A stretch of DNA of 64,000 nt from Paractinoplanes durhamensis (GTDB taxonomy: Bacteria; Actinomycetota; Actinomycetes; Mycobacteriales; Micromonosporaceae): NCBI RefSeq assembly GCF_016862175.1, contig NZ_BOML01000053.1, positions 1 to 64,000 of the forward strand. The letters run 5' to 3'. Position 1 is the stretch's first letter. Every line of letters begins with the position of its first letter. This document shows positions 24,776 through 34,402 of the stretch, piece by piece. The notes beneath the pieces were generated by a model. That model saw only the letters and a program-made list of their open reading frames with translations, was not told where the DNA came from and made no database searches. Both the position numbers and the translations under genes were made by a program.

Positions 24776-26617
24776 TCAGTCGTCCTGCCGGACCACGGCC
24801 AGGGTCTGCCCGACCACCTCGCCGGCACCGTTACCTCCGGTGCCGGGCGTCGAGGTGTCGCCGGGCGACGGGTCGCCGCTCGGGTCGGTGGTGACTTCAC
24901 CGATCACCGTGAGCGTGACGTTGTCACCCTTCGCGATCTTGGCATCCGGCTTCGGGTCCTGCGCGACGACCGTGCCGACCACCGCGTTCGGGTCGTTCGA
25001 GGTGACCTCTTTGGTGCCGACGTTCAGCGACCCGCCGCCGACCTGGGCGAGGACGGCCTTGGCCTCCCCCTCCGACAGATCGGTCACCTTCGGCATCTTG
25101 AGCTGGTTGGCCTTGGAGATGCTGACCGTGATCTCGGTGCCCGGGTCGACCTTCTCGCCCTGCTTCTCCACCGCGACCACCTGGTCGAGCGGGGCGGAAC
25201 TGCTGACCGGCTTGAACTCCACCTTGAGGCCGAGGCCGGTCAGGGTGGACTCGGCGTTCTGCTTGGTGCCGCCGACCAGGTTGGTCGGCACCGGGACCTC
25301 GTCGGGCTTGTTGCAGATCACGTAGCTGATCGTCTGGTCCGTGGTGACGTTCGCGTTCGGCTGGGGATCCTGGCTCTGGATCTTGCCGTCGCAGTCCGCG
25401 CCGGTGGTCGGCGTCCCCGGCGAGACGTTGTTGAGGCCCTTCGCCGTGAGCAGAGCCCGAGCCTGCTGGTCGGTCTTGCCGATCAGGCTGGGCACCGGAA
25501 CGGTGGCCGCCTGCTGATTGCCCTTGTCGCCGTTCTTGTCGTCATTGCGCGACATCGCCAGCGCGACGCCGAGCACGACCACCACCAGCACGCCGAGGGC
25601 GGCCAGCGCGGCCATCACCCAGGACGAGTTGCGGCGCTCCGGCTCGCGCGGCGGCATGCCGCCGACCGGGCGCTGCATGGTGGTGGCGGCCTGCGGCTGC
25701 CACTGCCGGGTCTGCTGACCCTGCATGGCCATCGTTTCGGCCTCGCTCATCACCGGCGTGGCCAGCACCGGGCGACCGGAGACGGCGCGCAACGCGTCGG
25801 CGCGCATCTCCTGTGCACTCTGGTACCGGTTCATCGGGTTTTTCGCGAGGGCCTTCAGGACGATCGCGTCGACGTCCCGCGGAACCTCGGGGACGACGTC
25901 GCTGGGCGCCCGCGGGTCTTCCCGGACGTGCTGGTAGGCCACGCTCACCGGGCTGTCGCCGACGAACGGCGGGTGCCCGACGAGCAGCTCGAAGAGGACA
26001 CAGCCCGCCGCGTACACATCGGAGCGGGCGTCGACCGACTCGCCGCGAGCCTGCTCGGGCGAAAGATATTGAGCCGTGCCGATCACCGCACTGGTCTGCG
26101 TCATGGTGGTCGCACCGCTGGCCAGGGCCCGGGCGATGCCGAAGTCCATCACCTTGACCTGGCCGTTCTGCGTGATCATCACGTTGCCGGGCTTAATGTC
26201 CCGGTGGATGATCCCGTGCCGGTGGCTGAACTCGAGGGCCGCGCAGATGTCCGCGATGATCTCGAGCGCCCGGCGCGTCTGCAGCCGCTGCTCCTGGGCG
26301 AGAACTTCCTTGAGGGTCCGTCCGTTGACGAACTCCATCACGATGAACGGCAGCTTCTCGCCGGTCGAGGAGAGCTCCTCGCCGGTGTCGTAGACGGCGA
26401 CGATCGCCGGGTGGTTCAGCGCCGCGGAATTCTGCGCCTCACGCCGGAAGCGTTCCTGGAAGGTCGGGTCGCGTGCCAGGTCGGAGCGCAGGCTCTTGAT
26501 GGCCACGTCGCGGCCAAGCCGGAGATCGCGTCCCCGGTGCACCTCGGCCATACCGCCGTAGCCCAGCAGCTCGCCGACCTGGTACCTGCCACCGAGCAGG
26601 CGGGCCTGCGCCGTCAT
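24776..26617 (-). CDS. pknB: Serine/threonine protein kinase PknB with PASTA domains
   Basis: A 613-aa kinase. The Hanks domain (~10-275) carries K41, the HRD Asp D140, DFG D158 and a Thr-rich activation loop (GATTMTQTS, 168-176). A transmembrane helix (~335-353) and three PASTA repeats (~372-440, 443-510 and 512-580) follow, ending in an acidic tail. PknB senses peptidoglycan fragments or lipid II and phosphorylates growth and division proteins; FhaA, FhaB and PbpA are typical partners and lie in this operon. Mycobacterial PknB has four PASTA repeats, so one fewer is seen here. The start overlaps the pknA stop by four bases. Confidence 0.95.
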   Translation of the reverse strand: MTAQARLLGGRYQVGELLGYGGMAEVHRGRDLRLGRDVAIKSLRSDLARDPTFQERFRREAQNSAALNHPAIVAVYDTGEELSSTGEKLPFIVMEFVNGRTLKEVLAQEQRLQTRRALEIIADICAALEFSHRHGIIHRDIKPGNVMITQNGQVKVMDFGIARALASGATTMTQTSAVIGTAQYLSPEQARGESVDARSDVYAAGCVLFELLVGHPPFVGDSPVSVAYQHVREDPRAPSDVVPEVPRDVDAIVLKALAKNPMNRYQSAQEMRADALRAVSGRPVLATPVMSEAETMAMQGQQTRQWQPQAATTMQRPVGGMPPREPERRNSSWVMAALAALGVLVVVVLGVALAMSRNDDKNGDKGNQQAATVPVPSLIGKTDQQARALLTAKGLNNVSPGTPTTGADCDGKIQSQDPQPNANVTTDQTISYVICNKPDEVPVPTNLVGGTKQNAESTLTGLGLKVEFKPVSSSAPLDQVVAVEKQGEKVDPGTEITVSISKANQLKMPKVTDLSEGEAKAVLAQVGGGSLNVGTKEVTSNDPNAVVGTVVAQDPKPDAKIAKGDNVTLTVIGEVTTDPSGDPSPGDTSTPGTGGNGAGEVVGQTLAVVRQDD

Positions 26618-27984
26618 AGCGTCTGTCGTCCTTCGTTAGCTCGGTTCCAGCCGGGTTTGGCTCCCGCCTGTCTGGTTAGACGGTACGGCGCCGCCCACGG
26701 TTCACTGTCGGCGGTGCCCATCTGAGCGACGACCACCGCGGCGGGCCGATCAGTCAGTGCGCTACTGGTGCCATTCTGCTTGCTCTGCTTGTAGAGGAAC
26801 GAGATGACACCCGCACAGAGCAGCACCAACAGCGCGAGAACGACGGCCAGGACGATCAGCACCTGACGGCCGGCCGAACTCTCCGGCTTTCCCACCGACA
26901 TCGGCTGCGACTGAGCCGGTTGCGCCGGGGCGGGCCGAGCCGGGGCATACGGCGGGCGGTACGCCTGCGGCTGCGCTTGCGGCTGCTGGATCGGCGGACC
27001 GGACGGCACGGAAGCGGCGCCGCGGGCGCCCGACGTGGGTCGCGGCACCGGAGGGTACGGCGGGCGGGCGCTGCCGGAGATCGGGGAACTCGAGATCGGC
27101 GGGCCCGCGGGGCTGGCCGGTGCGGCCGCGCGAGCGGGCTGGCCGGCCGACTGGTGCGAGTTGGTGGCCAGCGCCGAGGCGGCCTGCCGGGCCACCGCGG
27201 CCATCGCCGAGGCGGACGGCCAGCGGGTCGACGGGTCCTTGGCCAGCGCACGGTCCACGATGGCGCGCACCGACGGCGGGATGTCGGCGGGCAGCGGCCG
27301 GGGCGTCTCCCGGACGTGCTTCATCGCGATCTCGATCGGCGTGGCGCCGTCGAACGGACGGTGCCCGGAGAGGCACTGATAGGCGACCACGCCCAGCGCG
27401 TAGACATCGGACGCCGGCGTGGCGCCCTCGCCGGAGGCCTGCTCCGGCGAGATGTACGACGCGGTGCCGAGCACCGAGCCGGCCACGGTCAACTGGCCGA
27501 CCAGGGCCGACCGGGCGATGCCGAAGTCGGTGAGCACCAGCGTGCCGTTCGGGCGGACCAGCAGGTTGCCCGGCTTCACGTCGCGGTGCACGATGCCGTT
27601 CGCGTGCGCGGCCTGCAGAGCGTCGGCGGCCTGGGCGACCAGGGCCATCGTGCGGGCCGGGGTGAGCCGGCCGACCCGGCTCAGCGTGCGGGACAGAGCG
27701 TCGCCCTCGACGTACTCCATGACCAGGAACGCGAGCTGCTGGTCACTGCCGTAGTCGTAGACGTCGACGACCCCGGGGTGGTTGATCGTGGCCATGGTGC
27801 GGGCCTCGCCGCGGAACCGCTCGGCGAAGCCGGGCTCGTCCAGCAGGGCCGGGAGCAGGATCTTGACCGCAACCGTCCGGCCCAGCACCTCGTCGGTGCC
27901 GCGCCACACGTCGCCCATCCCACCGCCGGCGATGCGCTCGTCGAGGCGGTAGCGGCCGCCGAGGGTCACCCCAGGGCTGATCAT
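26614..27984 (-). CDS. pknA: Serine/threonine protein kinase PknA
   Basis: A 456-aa kinase. The catalytic domain (~10-270) has K41, D135 (HRDVKPGN), D153 (TDFG) and an activation loop QLTVAGSVLGTASY. A Pro/Ala/Ser-rich juxtamembrane region (~275-380) leads to one transmembrane helix (~383-406) and a short outside tail of about 50 residues without PASTA repeats, as expected for PknA. It works with PknB in control of septation and wall growth. It starts immediately after the pbpA stop and overlaps pknB, so the order pbpA-pknA-pknB is co-translated. Confidence 0.95.
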   Translation of the reverse strand: MISPGVTLGGRYRLDERIAGGGMGDVWRGTDEVLGRTVAVKILLPALLDEPGFAERFRGEARTMATINHPGVVDVYDYGSDQQLAFLVMEYVEGDALSRTLSRVGRLTPARTMALVAQAADALQAAHANGIVHRDVKPGNLLVRPNGTLVLTDFGIARSALVGQLTVAGSVLGTASYISPEQASGEGATPASDVYALGVVAYQCLSGHRPFDGATPIEIAMKHVRETPRPLPADIPPSVRAIVDRALAKDPSTRWPSASAMAAVARQAASALATNSHQSAGQPARAAAPASPAGPPISSSPISGSARPPYPPVPRPTSGARGAASVPSGPPIQQPQAQPQAYRPPYAPARPAPAQPAQSQPMSVGKPESSAGRQVLIVLAVVLALLVLLCAGVISFLYKQSKQNGTSSALTDRPAAVVVAQMGTADSEPWAAPYRLTRQAGAKPGWNRANEGRQTL

Positions 27985-29484
27985 TCAGTCCCCTCCCCCG
28001 CCGGCAACAGCCTTCATGATGAGACCGGAGATTCGGGCAGCCTCGGCACTGGCATGGCCACCGGACACGTTCTCCAGCATGACGCAGACCGCCGAGATCG
28101 GCTCACCCTTGTCGTTGTAGGCGAAGCCGATGAACCAGCCGTGCGGGTCGGCACCGACCGCGTTCTGCGCCGTGCCGGTCTTGCCGCCGACCGTGTAGCC
28201 GCTGATCTTGGCCTTCTTGCCGGTGCCGTTCTCCACGACGCTGACCATCATGTCCTTGAGGTCGCCGGCGACGGTGTCGCTGATCGGCGTGCGCGCGACC
28301 TTCGGGCTGGCCGTGTAGATGGTCCGGCGGTCCGGGCTGAGTTCCTTCTCCACCAGGTAGGGCCGCATCTGCTTGCCGCCGTTCGCCACCGTGGCGGCGA
28401 TCATCGCGCCCTGGATGGCGGTCATCCGCACATCCCGCTGGCCGATCGACGACTGGGCCAGCGCGCCCTTGTCGACGCTGCCGTCCGGGTTGGCGATGTC
28501 ACCGGTGTGGCTGGCCGCCACCGGCAGGCCGCTGCCGGTCAGGTTGCCGACGGTCAGCTTGTCGTCCTCGAAGCCGAACGCCTTCGCCATCTCGACGACC
28601 TTGTCCCGGCCGAGCTTGACGCCCAGCTTCGCGAAACCGGTGTTGCAGCTCTCGGTCAGCGCTTCCTTCAGCGAGATCTGGCTGCCCGGGCAGACCTCGT
28701 CCTCGGCGTTGCGGATGACCGCGCCGCTCTCCGAGTAGCTGCTGCCGGCCGGGATCTCGGTCTGCTGGGTGTACTGCCCGCTGCTGAGCGCCGCCGCCGA
28801 GATGATCACCTTCATCGTCGAGCCGGGCGGCAGCGTCTCCTGGGTAGCCCGGTTGAGCAGCGGCTGGTCGTCGTCCTTGAGCAGCTTGTTGTATGCCGCC
28901 GCGGCCGACTTCTCGTTGTGGCTGACCAGCGGGTTCGGGTCGTAGCTGGGGATCGACACCATCGCCTGGACCGCGCCGGTCCGCGGATCGATCGCGACCG
29001 CGGCACCCTTCTTCACGTTCCGCTCGTTGTTGAGCAGTTCCTTGTACGCAGTCTCCTGCGCCTTGGTGTTCAGCGAGAGGACGATGTTGCCGCCGCCGGT
29101 GTTGTTGCCGGTGAACATGTCCTTCACCCGGTCGGCGAAGAGCTTGTCGCTCTCCCCGGAGAGGAAGTCGTTCTCGCTGGCCTCGATCCCGGTCGCGGCC
29201 AGGCTGACCGGCCGGTAGCCGAGGACCGGAGCGTAGATCTCCTTCTTCGGGTAGACCCGCAGGTATTTCAGGGCGTCCTCGGTCACCTGGTTCTGCGCCA
29301 GGCCCTTGCCACCCGCCTCGATCACGCCACGCGGCCGTTCGTACTGCGCGACGACGACCCGGCGGTTGAAGTCATTGGTACGGTATTCGTCGGCTTTGTA
29401 GGCCTGAACCCAGTTCAGGTTCGCGAACAGCAGGCCGAACAGGACGAGGATGACCACGCCCGCTCGTCGCAGGGGAGCGTTCAC
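27985..29484 (-). CDS. pbpA: Class B penicillin-binding protein PbpA
   Basis: A 499-aa bitopic transpeptidase: N-terminal transmembrane helix (~8-25), dimerisation region, then the penicillin-binding domain. The three active-site motifs are present: SxxK in PPGSTMKV, SxN in TESCNTGF and KTG in GGKTGTAQ. It cross-links peptidoglycan at the septum or pole together with the SEDS protein encoded just upstream; in mycobacteria PbpA is controlled by PknB. The GTG start overlaps the ftsW/rodA stop (GTGA), which supports a SEDS-PBP complex. Confidence 0.95.
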   Translation of the reverse strand: MNAPLRRAGVVILVLFGLLFANLNWVQAYKADEYRTNDFNRRVVVAQYERPRGVIEAGGKGLAQNQVTEDALKYLRVYPKKEIYAPVLGYRPVSLAATGIEASENDFLSGESDKLFADRVKDMFTGNNTGGGNIVLSLNTKAQETAYKELLNNERNVKKGAAVAIDPRTGAVQAMVSIPSYDPNPLVSHNEKSAAAAYNKLLKDDDQPLLNRATQETLPPGSTMKVIISAAALSSGQYTQQTEIPAGSSYSESGAVIRNAEDEVCPGSQISLKEALTESCNTGFAKLGVKLGRDKVVEMAKAFGFEDDKLTVGNLTGSGLPVAASHTGDIANPDGSVDKGALAQSSIGQRDVRMTAIQGAMIAATVANGGKQMRPYLVEKELSPDRRTIYTASPKVARTPISDTVAGDLKDMMVSVVENGTGKKAKISGYTVGGKTGTAQNAVGADPHGWFIGFAYNDKGEPISAVCVMLENVSGGHASAEAARISGLIMKAVAGGGGD

Positions 29485-30989
29485 GGCTGGATCACCTCCG
29501 TCATGGCGCCGTGCAGTTGAGTGGGTGCTTTCTTGGGTCCGGGACCCGGGCGGTCGGAGCCGCCGCCGCTGTTCGCCGGGCCGCGGGCCGCGTTCGAGAT
29601 CCGCAGCAGCATCGCGATGAGCAGCCAGTTCGCCATCAGCGACGAACCACCCGCGGACAGGAACGGGGTGGTCTGGCCGGTGAGCGGAATGAGTCCGGTG
29701 ATACCACCCAGGATGACGAAGACCTGCAAGCCCAGGGTGAACGCGAGGCCACCGGCGACCAGCTTGCCGAACGAGTCCCGCACCCCCAGGCCGGCCCGCA
29801 GCCCCCGCTCGACGATCAGCAGGTAGACCACGAGCAGCGCGGCCAGGCCGAACAGGCCGATCTCCTCGCCCATGCCGGCGAAGATGAAGTCGGTCTGCAC
29901 CTCGGGCACGAACCGCGGTGAGCCGGCCCCCGGCCCGGAACCGAACAGCCCGCCGGTGCCCAGCGACAGCAAGCTCTGCACCAGCTGATAACTGCCGCCG
30001 TTGCGCTCGTAGTTGGAGAGGGCGAACGGGTCGAGCCAGACCTGGGCGCGGTCGTAGAAGTTGGCGAACGGGCCGCCCACCGATGCGCCCAGGAGGTAGG
30101 CCAGGTAGACGCCGCCGAAGAAGAGCAGCAGACCGATGATCAGCCAGCTGGCCCGCTCGGTGGCGACGTAGAGCGTCACCACGAACAGCCCGAAGTAGAG
30201 CAGCGCGGTGCCCAGGTCCTTCTCGAAGACGAGGACCAGGAGACTGAGCAGCCAGACCGTGACGACCGGACCGAGGTCGCGGCCGCGCGGGAAGTCGATG
30301 CCGACGAACCGCTTGCTGGCCAGCGAGAGCACCTCGCGCTTGCGGACCAGGTAGTAGGCGAAGAACGACACCAGCGCGAGCTTCGCGAACTCACCGGGCT
30401 GGATCGAGAACCCGCCCAGCTTGATCCACAGCTTGGCGCCGTTGACCTCGGACAGGCTGCTCGGCAGCACCGCCGGGATCATCACCAGCACGATGCCCAC
30501 GAGCCCGAGGGTGTACGCGTATCGCGAGACCACCTTGTGGTCGCGAACCACCAGCAGCAGGACCGCGGCGAGCACGAGCGAGCCGAGCGTCCAGGCCAGC
30601 TGACGTCCGCCGATACCCGCGAAGATCCCCGGGACCGGCAGTTTCTCGGAGAGCGCGTCACCGATGTCGAGTCGGCGCAGGAACCCCACGCCCAGCCCGT
30701 TGATCAGGGCGACGGCCGGGATGAGCACCGGATCCGCATACGGCGCGGTGAACCGGACGACGACGTGCAGGCCCAGGAAGAGCACGCTGAGCAGAGCCGC
30801 CGGCACCCAGAACGTCGGGGTGATCTCGCCGATCCGGTTGGCCTCGACGGTGGCGCCGTACGCCGCCACCAGGACCATCACGAAGGCGAGCAGACCGAGT
30901 TCCGCGTTGCGGTGGGTCTTCATCCCCGGGATACGCGACATCTCACCCGTGGAAGCGGGCGAAGGAGCCGGTACGGCGGGCGCGGTCAA
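29481..30989 (-). CDS. rodA: SEDS-family peptidoglycan polymerase (FtsW/RodA)
   Basis: A 502-aa protein with about ten to twelve transmembrane segments and SEDS signatures: VNGAKLWIKLGGFSIQPGEFAKLALV, FEKDLGTALLYFG, and the C-terminal GLIPLTGQTTPFLSAGGSS. SEDS proteins polymerise lipid II glycans with a partner class B PBP, here the coupled PbpA. The gene in this conserved cluster is called rodA or ftsW in different genomes. The start is uncertain: TTG at 30989 or ATG at 30941, closer to the first membrane helix. Confidence 0.92.
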   Translation of the reverse strand: MTAPAVPAPSPASTGEMSRIPGMKTHRNAELGLLAFVMVLVAAYGATVEANRIGEITPTFWVPAALLSVLFLGLHVVVRFTAPYADPVLIPAVALINGLGVGFLRRLDIGDALSEKLPVPGIFAGIGGRQLAWTLGSLVLAAVLLLVVRDHKVVSRYAYTLGLVGIVLVMIPAVLPSSLSEVNGAKLWIKLGGFSIQPGEFAKLALVSFFAYYLVRKREVLSLASKRFVGIDFPRGRDLGPVVTVWLLSLLVLVFEKDLGTALLYFGLFVVTLYVATERASWLIIGLLLFFGGVYLAYLLGASVGGPFANFYDRAQVWLDPFALSNYERNGGSYQLVQSLLSLGTGGLFGSGPGAGSPRFVPEVQTDFIFAGMGEEIGLFGLAALLVVYLLIVERGLRAGLGVRDSFGKLVAGGLAFTLGLQVFVILGGITGLIPLTGQTTPFLSAGGSSLMANWLLIAMLLRISNAARGPANSGGGSDRPGPGPKKAPTQLHGAMTEVIQP

Positions 30990-31021
30990 GACTTCCCCAG
31001 ACGTGTCGAGCGGATGGTCAG

Positions 31022-32440
31022 TCAGTTAACGGTCCGGCACCCGACCGGATCGTCGACCGGCGGGACGCTCTCGGTGACCTGGACAGACGGCGTGGTGGCC
31101 GCGACGGTGGGCGCCGCCGTGGTCGCGACGGGCGCCGAGGACTGCCCCGTACCCGCCGGAGGTGCCGCCGGCGCCGTGGTGGCCGCGGTGGTCGGCGCCG
31201 TGCCGGTGGTGGAGCAGAGCGGCTTCAGATTGGGGTTGGTCGGGTTGTCGTCGGTCAGCTCGGCGAGCGTCTCGACGGCATCCGTCCGGTTCTGCGCGTG
31301 AATGCCCTGCTTGACCCGCTCCTGCGCGACCGAGGTGAGGTCGTCGAGGCGGGCCGGGCTGGTCTCGTTCACGCTGGACAGGTCGAGCCCGGCGATCTGG
31401 CCCGGCACACCCTGGAAGATCGCGAGCTGACCGGCCTCGGTCGCGCCCACGTAATACTGATCCTGGGTGTAGCGGTAGCCCAGCCACAGGCCGCCGCCCA
31501 GCACCGCGAGCAGCACCACCACGAGCAGACCGGTGCGAACCGGGTGCCGCTTCGGCTCGAGGTCGCGGTCGAAGTTCTCGGTCTCGGCCGGCTGCGGCTG
31601 CGCCGGGCGCGGAGGCTTGAGCGCCGCCGCCCGGGCCGCCGACGTCGACGCGTCCGCCACCGTGGTGTTGCCCCGGTCGACGGAGGCCGCGCCGCCCACG
31701 ATCGGAGTCTGCTCGACGATGTCCTTGTCGGTGGCGTCGGCGATCACCACGGTGATGTTGTCCGGGCCGCCGCCGCGCAGGGCCAGCTGCACCAGCCGCT
31801 CGACACAGGCCTGCGGGTCGACGATCTCCCGCATGGTCTGACCGATCGTCTCCGCACTGACCACGCCGGACAGGCCGTCGCTGCAGATCATGTAGCGGTC
31901 ACCGGCGAGCACCTGACGAACCGAATACTCCGGGTCGATGTCGCGGCCGTCCAGAGCGCGGGTGAGCAGCGACCGCTGTGGGTGGCTGCTCGCCTCCTCC
32001 GGACTGACCCGGCCCTCGTCCACCAGCATCTGGACGTAGGTGTCGTCCTTGGTGATCTGGGCGAACTCGCCCTTCCGCAACAGGTAGGCCCGGCTGTCAC
32101 CGATGTGAACCATGCCGAACTTACTGCCGGAGAAGAGCACCGCGGTCAGCGTCGTGCCCATGCCCTCGAGCTGAGGGTTGGCGTCGACGGTGTCCCGCAG
32201 GTGCTGGTTGGCGATGCCGACCGAATGACGCAGGGCGTCGACCAGGGCATCGCCCGGCACGTCCTCGTCGAGCGGCGCCATCGCGGCGATGACAATGTTG
32301 GAGGCCACGTCGCCGGCGGCCATGCCGCCCATCCCGTCGGCGACAGCAAGAAGCCGCGGCCCGGCGTAGACGGAGTCCTGGTTCAGGTCTCGGATCAGAC
32401 CGCGGTCGCTCTGAGCGGCATAGCGCAGGGTCAGGGTCAT
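31022..32440 (-). CDS. pstP: PP2C-type Ser/Thr phosphatase PstP
   Basis: A 472-aa phosphatase. The PPM domain (~1-240) has the metal-binding motifs RDLNQDSVY, VADGMGGMAAG, IGDSRAYLL, CSDGLSGVV and PDNITVV. A transmembrane helix (~305-325) follows, then an extracellular tail rich in Thr/Ala/Val. PstP reverses PknA/PknB phosphorylation. Start at the ATG overlapping the fhaB stop. The gene is 32 bases ahead of rodA/ftsW, where a secondary promoter is possible. Confidence 0.93.
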   Translation of the reverse strand: MTLTLRYAAQSDRGLIRDLNQDSVYAGPRLLAVADGMGGMAAGDVASNIVIAAMAPLDEDVPGDALVDALRHSVGIANQHLRDTVDANPQLEGMGTTLTAVLFSGSKFGMVHIGDSRAYLLRKGEFAQITKDDTYVQMLVDEGRVSPEEASSHPQRSLLTRALDGRDIDPEYSVRQVLAGDRYMICSDGLSGVVSAETIGQTMREIVDPQACVERLVQLALRGGGPDNITVVIADATDKDIVEQTPIVGGAASVDRGNTTVADASTSAARAAALKPPRPAQPQPAETENFDRDLEPKRHPVRTGLLVVVLLAVLGGGLWLGYRYTQDQYYVGATEAGQLAIFQGVPGQIAGLDLSSVNETSPARLDDLTSVAQERVKQGIHAQNRTDAVETLAELTDDNPTNPNLKPLCSTTGTAPTTAATTAPAAPPAGTGQSSAPVATTAAPTVAATTPSVQVTESVPPVDDPVGCRTVN

Positions 32441-32919
32441 GGCCGTAACTCAAGAGATGTGCGACCGATGCGAATCGGTACGCCAAGGGGGACGGGAGTA
32501 GGTCCGGAGACCTTACCGCGGTCTAGGTAGGTGCCGTTCGTCGAGCCAAGATCCTCAACGAACCACTGCCCATCCCGCGGGACGATCCGAGCATGCCGGG
32601 CCGAGGCGAAATCGTCGGTGATGACGAGCGTCGAGTCCTCCGCCCGGCCAATGGTGATCGGCAGATCACCCAGCGTGATACGGGTTCCGGCCAGTTGCCC
32701 GGCCGTCACCACGAGTTGCCGAGCGGCCTTACCGCGCTTCACCTTTGCCGGCCGGCCCGCCGGCATCGCGCCACCCACCCCCCGAGGGCTGGCGACAATG
32801 CTCTTGGACCGGACCCCAGCGAAGAGATCCCGCCGGATCACCCCCACCACGGTGAATACGAAGATCCACAGAAGGATGAGGAAACCGAACCGGGCGACGG
32901 TAAGGACGAATTCGGGCAA
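32437..32919 (-). CDS. fhaB: FHA-domain membrane protein FhaB (FipA-like)
   Basis: A 160-aa protein. An N-terminal transmembrane helix (~8-27) is followed by a cytoplasmic linker and a C-terminal FHA domain (~80-155) with the phosphothreonine-binding motifs IGRAEDS, SARHARI and GSTNGTY. The FHA domain binds PknA/PknB-phosphorylated threonines; in mycobacteria FhaB/FipA bridges FtsZ and FtsQ. It lies five bases after fhaA and overlaps pstP by ATGA. Confidence 0.92.
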   Translation of the reverse strand: MPEFVLTVARFGFLILLWIFVFTVVGVIRRDLFAGVRSKSIVASPRGVGGAMPAGRPAKVKRGKAARQLVVTAGQLAGTRITLGDLPITIGRAEDSTLVITDDFASARHARIVPRDGQWFVEDLGSTNGTYLDRGKVSGPTPVPLGVPIRIGRTSLELRP

Positions 32920-32924
32920 GGTGC

Positions 32925-33683
32925 CTAGCCGTCCACTCGGAAGGTCAGCGTGGTGGTGCCCAGCTGAATCATGTCGCCCGGGTTGAGCGCCACGGCGGAA
33001 ACCCGCTGGCCGTTCACCATCGTGCCGTTGGTCGACCCCAGGTCGGTCAACACGACCTGGTTGCCGTCGTAGTCGAGACGGGCGTGCCGACGCGAGATGC
33101 CGACGTCCGGAAGACGCAGGTTGGCCTGGTCACCCCGGCCGATCACGGTCGAACCCATCTGCAACGGGTAGGTGCGCCCGTCACCGGACACCAGACCCAC
33201 ACTGCGGCCGTTCGGGCCGCCGTGCTGCTGATAACCACCCTGATGCTGGTCGTACGGCGGGTACTGCGGGCCGGCGTCATACGCAGGCTGCTGCACCGGG
33301 GCGACCTCGCCACCGGTGTAGACCTCCGCGGTCACCCGGAACATGCCCGTGTCCAGACCCTCGCCGCGCTCGATCTCGACGATCACGTCGCCGTAAACCG
33401 TCCACGCCTGCTCGCCGATGAACTCTGCCTGCGACTGCGCCAACTCCTGGGCGAGTGCGGCAGCGTACGGCGCGAGCCGGCTGTGGTCATAAGGTGAGAG
33501 GTCGATCACGTAGCGGTTCGGCACGAGGGTACGGCCACCAGCGAGGATCGCCTTGTGTGCCTCGGCCTCCCGCTGCATCGCATTCAGAATCTCCACCGGG
33601 TGCACGACACCCTTGAACACCTTCGCGAAGGCCCCCTCGACCAGGCCTTCCAATCGCTTCTCAAAGCGCTGCAGCACGCTCAC
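32925..33683 (-). CDS. fhaA: FHA-domain protein FhaA (DUF3662 + FHA)
   Basis: A 252-aa cytoplasmic protein. An N-terminal DUF3662 domain (~1-125, VLQRFEKRLEGLVEGAFAKVF) is followed by a Gln/Gly/Tyr/Pro linker and a C-terminal FHA domain (~165-250) with IGRGDQAN, SRRHARL and GSTNGT. In mycobacteria FhaA binds phosphorylated MviN and PknB and restrains wall synthesis. The GTG at 33683 is chosen over the ATG at 33710 because a GAGGAGG lies five bases upstream. It is the first gene of the minus-strand kinase operon. Confidence 0.93.
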   Translation of the reverse strand: MSVLQRFEKRLEGLVEGAFAKVFKGVVHPVEILNAMQREAEAHKAILAGGRTLVPNRYVIDLSPYDHSRLAPYAAALAQELAQSQAEFIGEQAWTVYGDVIVEIERGEGLDTGMFRVTAEVYTGGEVAPVQQPAYDAGPQYPPYDQHQGGYQQHGGPNGRSVGLVSGDGRTYPLQMGSTVIGRGDQANLRLPDVGISRRHARLDYDGNQVVLTDLGSTNGTMVNGQRVSAVALNPGDMIQLGTTTLTFRVDG

Positions 33684-33920
33684 CGGCTCCTCCTCGGCTT
33701 CCGAGGACATGATGGTATCCGGCCGCCGCTTCCGCAGCTGTAGCGAAAGAGCACCCGGCACTTCTGACCCTCGTATGACCCCCGTCGACGCCGTGCTAGT
33801 CTTCCCTGGCGCCGCGGGCGATATCAACTCGCTTGGTACTAGGCCTGCTTTAGTAACCTGCGACAGCGTAGTCGGTCGCAGGCAGTAACAAGAAGTTGGC
33901 CCGACAAGCCAACTTGCCAC

Positions 33921-34003
33921 GGGGATGTGGCGGAATGGCAGACGCGCACGGTTCAGGTCCGTGTGTCCGAAAGGACGTGGGGGTTCAACTCCCCCCATCC
34001 CCA
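33921..34003 (+). tRNA. tRNA-Leu (anticodon CAG)
   Basis: All four arms fold. The acceptor stem is GGGGATG/CATCCCC with discriminator A34003, the anticodon stem CACGG/CCGTG has loop TTCAGGT (anticodon 33954-33956), and the T arm is GGGGG-TTCAACT-CCCCC. A long variable arm (TGTCC-GAAA-GGACGT region) marks a class II tRNA. CCA is not encoded. tRNA-Leu at this spot beside fhaA is conserved in actinobacteria. Confidence 0.95.
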
Positions 34004-34011
34004 CGAGCGGC

Positions 34012-34049
34012 GGGGCCCTGTGTTCGCAAAAAGCGCGAACCGGGGCCCC
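34012..34049 (+). terminator. Hairpin terminator after tRNA-Leu
   Basis: The outer stem GGGGCCC/GGGCCCC encloses an inner stem GTTCGC/GCGAAC; it begins nine bases beyond the tRNA. A second perfect hairpin follows directly. Confidence 0.7.
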
Positions 34050-34063
34050 TCGTCATATCTTCT

Positions 34064-34082
34064 CCGGGGGCCGAGCCCCCGG
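34064..34082. terminator. Second hairpin after tRNA-Leu
   Basis: CCGGGGGC-CGA-GCCCCCGG is a perfect 8-bp stem with a 3-nt loop, in tandem with the preceding terminator. Confidence 0.55.
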
Positions 34083-34402
34083 AAACCCCGCGTTGCGATG
34101 GTTGCGCCGGGCGCGTCGGTCGCGGTCAAACCCTCCGCGCTTCGCGCGTCGCACGTCGCGCTTGGTCGCGGTCTACCTCACACTGGGCAGTTACCTTGCG
34201 TGATGTTGTTCACCGTGGTTGCAGATCCTGGTTTGGTTGCGCTTTGATCTCGACTCGGTCTGGTTCATGGGGGATTCGGCCTTGATCACGATTTGGTTTC
34301 GTGTTCTTGGGGTATGGCCGGACGTCGTCTAACGGGTGAAATTCCGGTCGCGAGGTAAGCTCGCAGCTGGCTTCCTGCTGTCGGATCCTGGAGAGTCGTG
34401 TC
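34083..34402. other. Non-coding stretch between the tRNA terminators and the WecG gene
   Basis: About 320 bases with no convincing coding sequence on either strand. The first part is GC-rich with CG-dinucleotide runs (cgcgcttcgcgcgtcgcacgtcg); from about 34190 it becomes noticeably T/G-rich. The last part must hold the promoter of the glycosyltransferase; a TAAGCT at 34358 could be its -10, but no good -35 was seen. Confidence 0.5.

Noticed and set aside
34010..34285. Small open frames running through tRNA-Leu and its terminators
   Set aside because: They overlap a well-folded tRNA and two hairpins; coding is very unlikely.
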